Assembly (NCBI GenBank): GCA_039111635.1
Contig: JBCAQO010000003.1
Span: 3,100,001 to 3,164,000 of the forward strand
Origin: Heterobasidion occidentale
Lineage: Eukaryota > Basidiomycota > Agaricomycetes > Russulales > Bondarzewiaceae
Direction of reading: 5' to 3'
DNA length: 64,000 nt
Part shown: positions 59,427 to 64,000 of the stretch, in pieces
How positions within the stretch are numbered: position 1 is the first letter of the stretch
Layout: the number at the start of each line of letters is the position of its first letter
Notes under the pieces: model-generated
Told to the model about the DNA's origin: nothing
Databases searched by the model: none
What the model saw: the letters and a program-made list of their open reading frames with translations, nothing else
Translations under genes and position numbers: made by a program

Positions 59427-62084
59427 TCAAGCCATGACCGTCTCCTCTTCCCTCCTTCATCTTGATACCCTTCTCTTGTCTCCACCCCTCCCCTCTCATG
59501 GACACTCCTCAACCTGAAACCCAGCCTCAAGCGGAACCAGATAGCGTCCCCTCTGCCCAGGAGAAGCCCGCCGCGCCCGCCCGCGTCGACGGCGGCCTTC
59601 GCGCCTGGCTCACCATCCTCGGCGGGTGTGCCTCCATATCCTTTTCGTTGTCGCCCTCCCACTGACCCCACCTCTTCCGCTCTAGCTGGATCTGCCTCTT
59701 CTGTACCTTTGGCTACTCCAACGCGTTCGGAGTCTACCAGGATCTCTACACCCGCGATGGCGCCGCCTCCGCATCCAGAGTCAGCTGGATCGGCTCCGTC
59801 CAACTCTTCTTCCTAGTCGGCATGGGCCTGCCCGCGGGCAAGCTCTTGGACATGGGCTACTTCAGGCAGACCATCCTCGCGGGCTCTTTGCTCTACGTCT
59901 TTTCGTCCGTTTCGACTTCTTGCTTGTGGCTGGGGGCACCTCTGACGTGCTCTCCTCCTCCAGACTCTTCATGCTGTCCCTCGCCCACGTCGACAAATAC
60001 TACCAGATATTTCTGTCCCAAGGTCTGGGCATGGGAATCGGCGGCGGCCTCATCTACCTTCCGGCCGTCGCCATCCAGGCCCATCACTGGCAAGCACGGC
60101 GCGCCTTTGCGATCGGCATCGTCTTCACCGGTATGCGGAAGCCACCGTTTGTTTGTGCGTCTGCTTATCCCCATGCGCTCGCGCGGTGGTTTAGGCGGAT
60201 CCGTCGGGGGCATCATCTTCCCGATCATGCTGAACCAGTTGTTCCACAACTCCGTGGGGTTTGCGTGGGGCGTCCGCGCTTCTGCGTTCCTCATCCTCGG
60301 CTTGCTGGTCATTGCGAACCTGATCATGAGCCCTCGCCCTCCCAGCACAGGAAAGCCTCCAGGGGGTCAAGCAGCACCGAGCGGTCTGGTGGGAATGGCG
60401 AAAGACGTTCCGTTTTTGTTGGTCATATTCGGGTGAGCCGTTCAAAGCGACTGTCCCTCGGTGCACGCAGGTTGTTAAAGCCAAAGACGACAGGGCGTTT
60501 TGCGTCAACTGGGGTCTCTTTTTCCCGTGTGAGGAATCGTGCGTCGTCTGGACGTTGATCGCGGCGCTGATGACCCATCAGACTTTTACATCCAACTGTA
60601 TTCTATCCTCCACGGCGCTGGTGTCACTTTCTCCTTCTACACGGTAGGTTTCACTGAGCTCACCTCATTCCGGGTCATTTAACCCGCCGTCGTTCGCAGC
60701 TAGCGATCATGAACGGAGCCTCGATTCTGGGCCGGACAATCCCCAACTTTCTGGCGGACATCGTTGGCCCGTTCAACAACTTCGTCCCAGCCTGTCTGGG
60801 GCCAGGGATCATGCTCTTTGCGTTGTTGGGGATCCGATCGACGGCGGGGATCGTGGTGTTTGCGATCATCTACGGGTTTTTCACAGGCGCATGTGCGTAC
60901 GCATGCCTCTGTTTTATTCTGATTCCGTCGTCATTTCTGAATCCTCACGTTCGGGTGCAGTCGTTTCTCTCCTTGCGCCAACGATCGCGACGCTGACCGC
61001 GAATAAGGGCGAGATCGGGTGCGTTCATTCGTGTGGGCTTTCGGCGCTCGATCGGGGTTGGCTGACGCTGCGCCAGCCTGCGGATGGGCGTCGCCTTCTT
61101 CCTAACCTCGTTCGGGTCTCTACTCGGCACGCCTATCCAGGGCGCGCTGCTGGGGACCACCTTCCCGTGGTCGCGGCCCATCGTCTTCAGTGCGGTGAGC
61201 AACGGGTTTGATCCGGGCACGGTATCGTCGAGGCTGATCGTAGGTCCGGGGCCCGTGCAGGTGATGTCGGTCGCGGGGGCGGTGGCTGTAGGCACGGCGC
61301 GGCAGATGGTCGCGCGGCGCAAAGGAAGCCAGGTGGTCTAGCGCTCACGGGCCTGCATGGGTGTGCATGCTGCTTGCCAGCGCTCTCCGCGCATCGAATG
61401 ATACCCGTGCATATACCTCTCTCTTGTTTCGGATGTGTATATACACGCATGCGCCTATGCGATAGCGAACTTCGCCCCGTGACCTTTCCCGACCTGTCGA
61501 TTTTCGACGCGATAACCCGCGCGCGGGCGGAGGGCGTGATGCGAGCGGTTGGACGCTGGATACGGAAATGGGATGCTTCGCGGGCGTTGATGGAGGGCTG
61601 TGGGGTCCGAATGTGCCTTGGACTAGATCTGGACGTCGAGCACGGGCTTGGATAGATGGAAGATATTGCTTTGGGGGATTCGTTGCCGTTGTGCGAAATC
61701 TGGTCAGTGCCGCCGCCGTGGTCAGAGTTTGATGCTCCTCTCCATCGATCTACACCCACCTCCTTGTCAAGCCAATCTCATAGGGCAACTAACGGGCCCA
61801 GCTGGATCAGCGTGGATTTCAGAATCGCTTTCTAGCTAGCAATTATCTGTCGTGCTAGACGCGGTGGCAGTGCGATGTGCGGGACTCGAGCGGCCGAATG
61901 GGGCGCTGCGATAGGCTGCGGTGATTTATGTGAGGCGGACACACCCTTGCGCCTTGCTCCACCATCAGAGCTTCCAATCTCTTGTTCTGCCTGTCCCTTT
62001 CGGCTCGTTTGCATATGCCCCGCGGACTCGACGAAGGCAATGTGATGGATACCGGAGCGCCGAGATTCCAAGCGCCAAGTATCA
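59427..62084. repeat. Right arm of the ~2.7-kb inverted repeat
   Basis: Inverted counterpart of 42006-44784. Includes MFS-B' and its downstream flank. Similarity ends abruptly near 62084, the same sequence point at which the left arm joins relic a'. The two arms enclose 14.6 kb. Confidence 0.88.
59498..61341 (+). CDS. MFS-B': MCT-type major facilitator transporter, inverted twin of MFS-B
   Basis: The start at 59498 (MDTPQPETQPQAEPDSVPSA), then DGGLRAWLTILGG, WICLFCTFGYSNAFGVYQDL, WIGSVQLFFLVGMGLPAGKL, MGIGGGLIYLPAVAIQAHHW, SVGGIIFPIMLNQLF, SVGFAWGVRASAFLILGLLV, LAIMNGASILGRTIPNFLAD, GIVVFAIIYGFFTGA, VVSLLAPTIATLTANKGEIG, MGVAFFLTSFGSLLGTPIQG and GSQVV at TAG 61339-61341. Differences from MFS-B are a few substitutions, mostly in the N-terminal tail and introns; both are free of lesions. 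Transported compound unknown; position at the edge of the reductase/GMC core suggests a role in moving its substrate or product, which is inference. Confidence 0.9.
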
Positions 62085-62654
62085 GTAGCTCGACCAGGTG
62101 CAGGAGAACGACATGGCCGTCCAATCGTCTCTTCTGAATTGCGGGCTGGCTTCACTGAGGAGGTTTGAGAGCTCGTGGGTGATAAATTTGTATTTTTATC
62201 GAAATCACCTTGTTCATGTGGGTGTCTTGAAGACCAAGCTCACTCGTGAGTCGTGACGTCTGAATGACCGATGAGCAACTCTTCACAATCTCCACCACCC
62301 ACGCGGCGTGTGTAGACAATCTGATCAGCGCCTCCAGTCTCTCACATGTCGACGTCGGCACGATGGTGTATACCCGAGGTGAGTGATATACACATTGTTC
62401 TGTATTTGTGACTACATCTCTTGGCGAGGCAAGGGACGGCCAGGCACTTGTAGCAAGGCCCAATCACGCACGAGCTGCATGCTTCCGTGGCAGACGGGGA
62501 CAGCTCTGTTCTGGCGTTGTCCTCCGTTTGACGCTCAGGACATGCTTTCGGCTCTATTTTAAGGAGCCGGTGTACTGAGTCTGTCTCGACACCGGGCTGT
62601 TCTGTGGCCGACCCAAAGCCGTCCTCTCGCTTTTCTTTCAATCCAACGTCCAAC
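62085..62654. other. Spacer between MFS-B' flank and MFS-A'
   Basis: About 570 nt unique to the right side (the left side has relic a' at this point). Presumably the MFS-A' promoter; no gene seen. Confidence 0.5.
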
Positions 62655-64000
62655 ATGGACAGTCCGACGCTTCATGATCACGCAGACCTCCCTTCCGCTG
62701 TGTTGTCGGATACGAAGGAACGCGCTGACTCGCCTTGTGGTAGGGAGGGCGGCTTGCGCCCTTGGTTGGCCATCATGGGAGGGTACGGACATCCATAGTC
62801 CATCAATGTCTTGATATTGGCATTCATGACCGGTTTTCACTGGCAGCTGGATGACTCTTTTCTGCGTGCTGGGCCAGACGAATTCGTTCGGGGTATTCCA
62901 AGAGCTCTATACTCGCTCTCATACCGCTTCTGCGTCCAAGAATAGCTGGATCGGCTCTTTCCAGCTTTTCTTGACAGTGGCGACAGGCCTCCCAGCTGGA
63001 AAGTTGCTCGACATGGGATACTTCAAACCCGTTTTTCTCGCAGGCTCTGTTCTCTACGTCTTTTCGTGCGTGATATCATCAAGTGTTCCCCGCTCTGACC
63101 GGCTCCCTTTGTTGAATACCACGGTAGTTGTTTCATGCTCTCCCTTGTCCATCTCGACCGGTATTATCAGATGTTTCTCTGCCAAAGCATTGGAATGGGA
63201 ATCGGAGGCGGGCTGCTATATCTGCCTGCCGTTGCAATCCAAGCTCATCATTGGAAGGATCATAGGGCTTTTGCGATTGGTGTCGTCTTCTCGGGTATGT
63301 CCAGTGCATTAGTGTGTTCGGAAGGTCCTGTGCTCGATGCTCAAGCGCTCATACACGATGTTGCGGGCTTCAGGAGCGTCGGCGGGCGGGATCGCTTTCC
63401 CTATCATGCTCAATCGGTTGTTTCACGGCTCCGTTGGGTTTGCTTGGGGTGTTCGTGCCAGCGCGTTTCTCATTCTGGGCTTGCTGAGCATAGCAAACTT
63501 GGTGATGAGCCCAGGGAACGGTGCGCCAAACAAAGCATCACCGACTACCCCGCCTCATCAAGGGATGGAGAGAATTCTCAGAGACATTCCCTATGTGCTC
63601 GTCGTTTTGGGGTACGTCCCTGTTTGACCGATAGCACGCCCAGTTTCTGATGATGGCGTCCTCTCAGGGTGTTTTGTATCAATTGGGGCCTCTTCTTTCC
63701 GAGTGCGTGGCTTTGCTCCAGTGATGTGTGATGCGGGTGTAATGTGGAAGTCTCTTCCTGTTTGATGGTTCATAGTCTTCTATCTTCAACTCTATGCCAC
63801 TGTCCACGGCGTGGCATCTTCCGTGGCATTCTACACCGTATGCCATCTCAGCGCATCCGCTTCGGAACTGTGATCCCACGAGCTGATCGTTCCTTCCCAT
63901 TCTAGCAAGCCATATCGAATGCGTCCTCTATTGTAGGTCGTGCTGTCTGCGGATTCTTGGCGGATGCCGTGGGGCCGTTGAACGTCTTCACCCCCGCCTG
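62655..64000 (+). CDS. MFS-A': MCT-type major facilitator transporter (3' end beyond window)
   Basis: The start at 62655 (MDSPTLHDHADLPSAVLSDT) leads to EGGLRPWLAIMGG, WMTLFCVLGQTNSFGVFQEL, WIGSFQLFLTVATGLPAGKL, MGIGGGLLYLPAVAIQAHHW, GIAFPIMLNRLFHGSVGFAW, RASAFLILGLLSIANLVMSP, LRDIPYVLVVLG, FYLQLYATVHGVASSVAFYT and SNASSIVGRAVCGFLAD at the window edge. It is the closest relative of MFS-A on the left and, unlike it, reads through exon 2 (TGG retained, no 4-nt deletion). About the last quarter is not in the window, so completeness is unknown. Confidence 0.88.

Noticed and set aside
1..64000. Transposable elements, tRNA/rRNA genes and CRISPR arrays.
   Set aside because: I saw no transposase, reverse transcriptase or integrase motifs, no long terminal repeats, no convincing tRNA fold and no regularly spaced short repeats; a dedicated search could still find small elements.

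Overview
The window is nuclear DNA of a filamentous basidiomycete, most likely a wood- or litter-decaying Agaricomycete. Nearly every gene is cut by many short (about 50-75 nt) GT-AG introns. The gene content is typical of that group: a secreted laccase, CYP monooxygenases, GMC oxidoreductases, an NRPS-like adenylate-forming reductase, MCT-type MFS transporters and Agaricomycete multi-pass membrane proteins. I see no rRNA, tRNA, CRISPR or prokaryotic operon structure. Gene models are spliced by eye, so spans are start codon to stop codon and internal exon edges are approximate unless stated.

Left third (1-21.1 kb): two paralogous P450 genes face away from each other (copy 1 on minus, running off the left edge; copy 2 on plus at 10.8-13.0 kb). 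They form an inverted duplication with matching TATA boxes and a matching conserved block upstream. Between them lie a glutamine-rich putative nuclear protein gene (2.8-5.0 kb) and about 5.3 kb in which I cannot support a gene. Copy 2 has an in-frame amber codon just before its heme-binding loop. A laccase (13.4-15.7 kb, minus), a poorly supported membrane-protein gene, and a clear RQC1/TCF25 orthologue (18.0-21.1 kb, minus) follow.

Middle (21.4-35.6 kb): a tandem triplication (about 2.75 kb period) of a seven-helix Agaricomycete membrane protein. The first copy is broken by a nonsense codon, the second is intact, and the third ends early. Then comes an Egt1-type ergothioneine sulfoxide-synthase-like gene that lacks the usual N-terminal methyltransferase, and a hypothetical gene made of short phase-0 exons that each encode a piece of coiled coil.

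Right half (36-64 kb): this is the most striking part. A four-gene set lies between two inverted arms of about 2.7 kb, each carrying a nearly identical intact MCT-type MFS gene (MFS-B and MFS-B'). The set is a multi-pass DUF6534-like membrane protein, two GMC oxidoreductases and an A-T-R NRPS-like carboxylic acid reductase. Outside these arms a second, diverged MFS pair (MFS-A, a pseudogene, and MFS-A', open to the window edge) continues the mirror symmetry: A-B-[core]-B'-A'. On the left side the mirror is disturbed by two truncated MFS relics that flank a membrane-anchored Smr-domain gene. Functionally, the core reads as a small aromatic/carboxylic-acid metabolite cluster: acid activation and reduction to aldehyde by A-T-R, FAD-dependent alcohol/aldehyde redox by the GMC enzymes, and export or import by the MFS proteins. 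The chemistry and substrate are inference.
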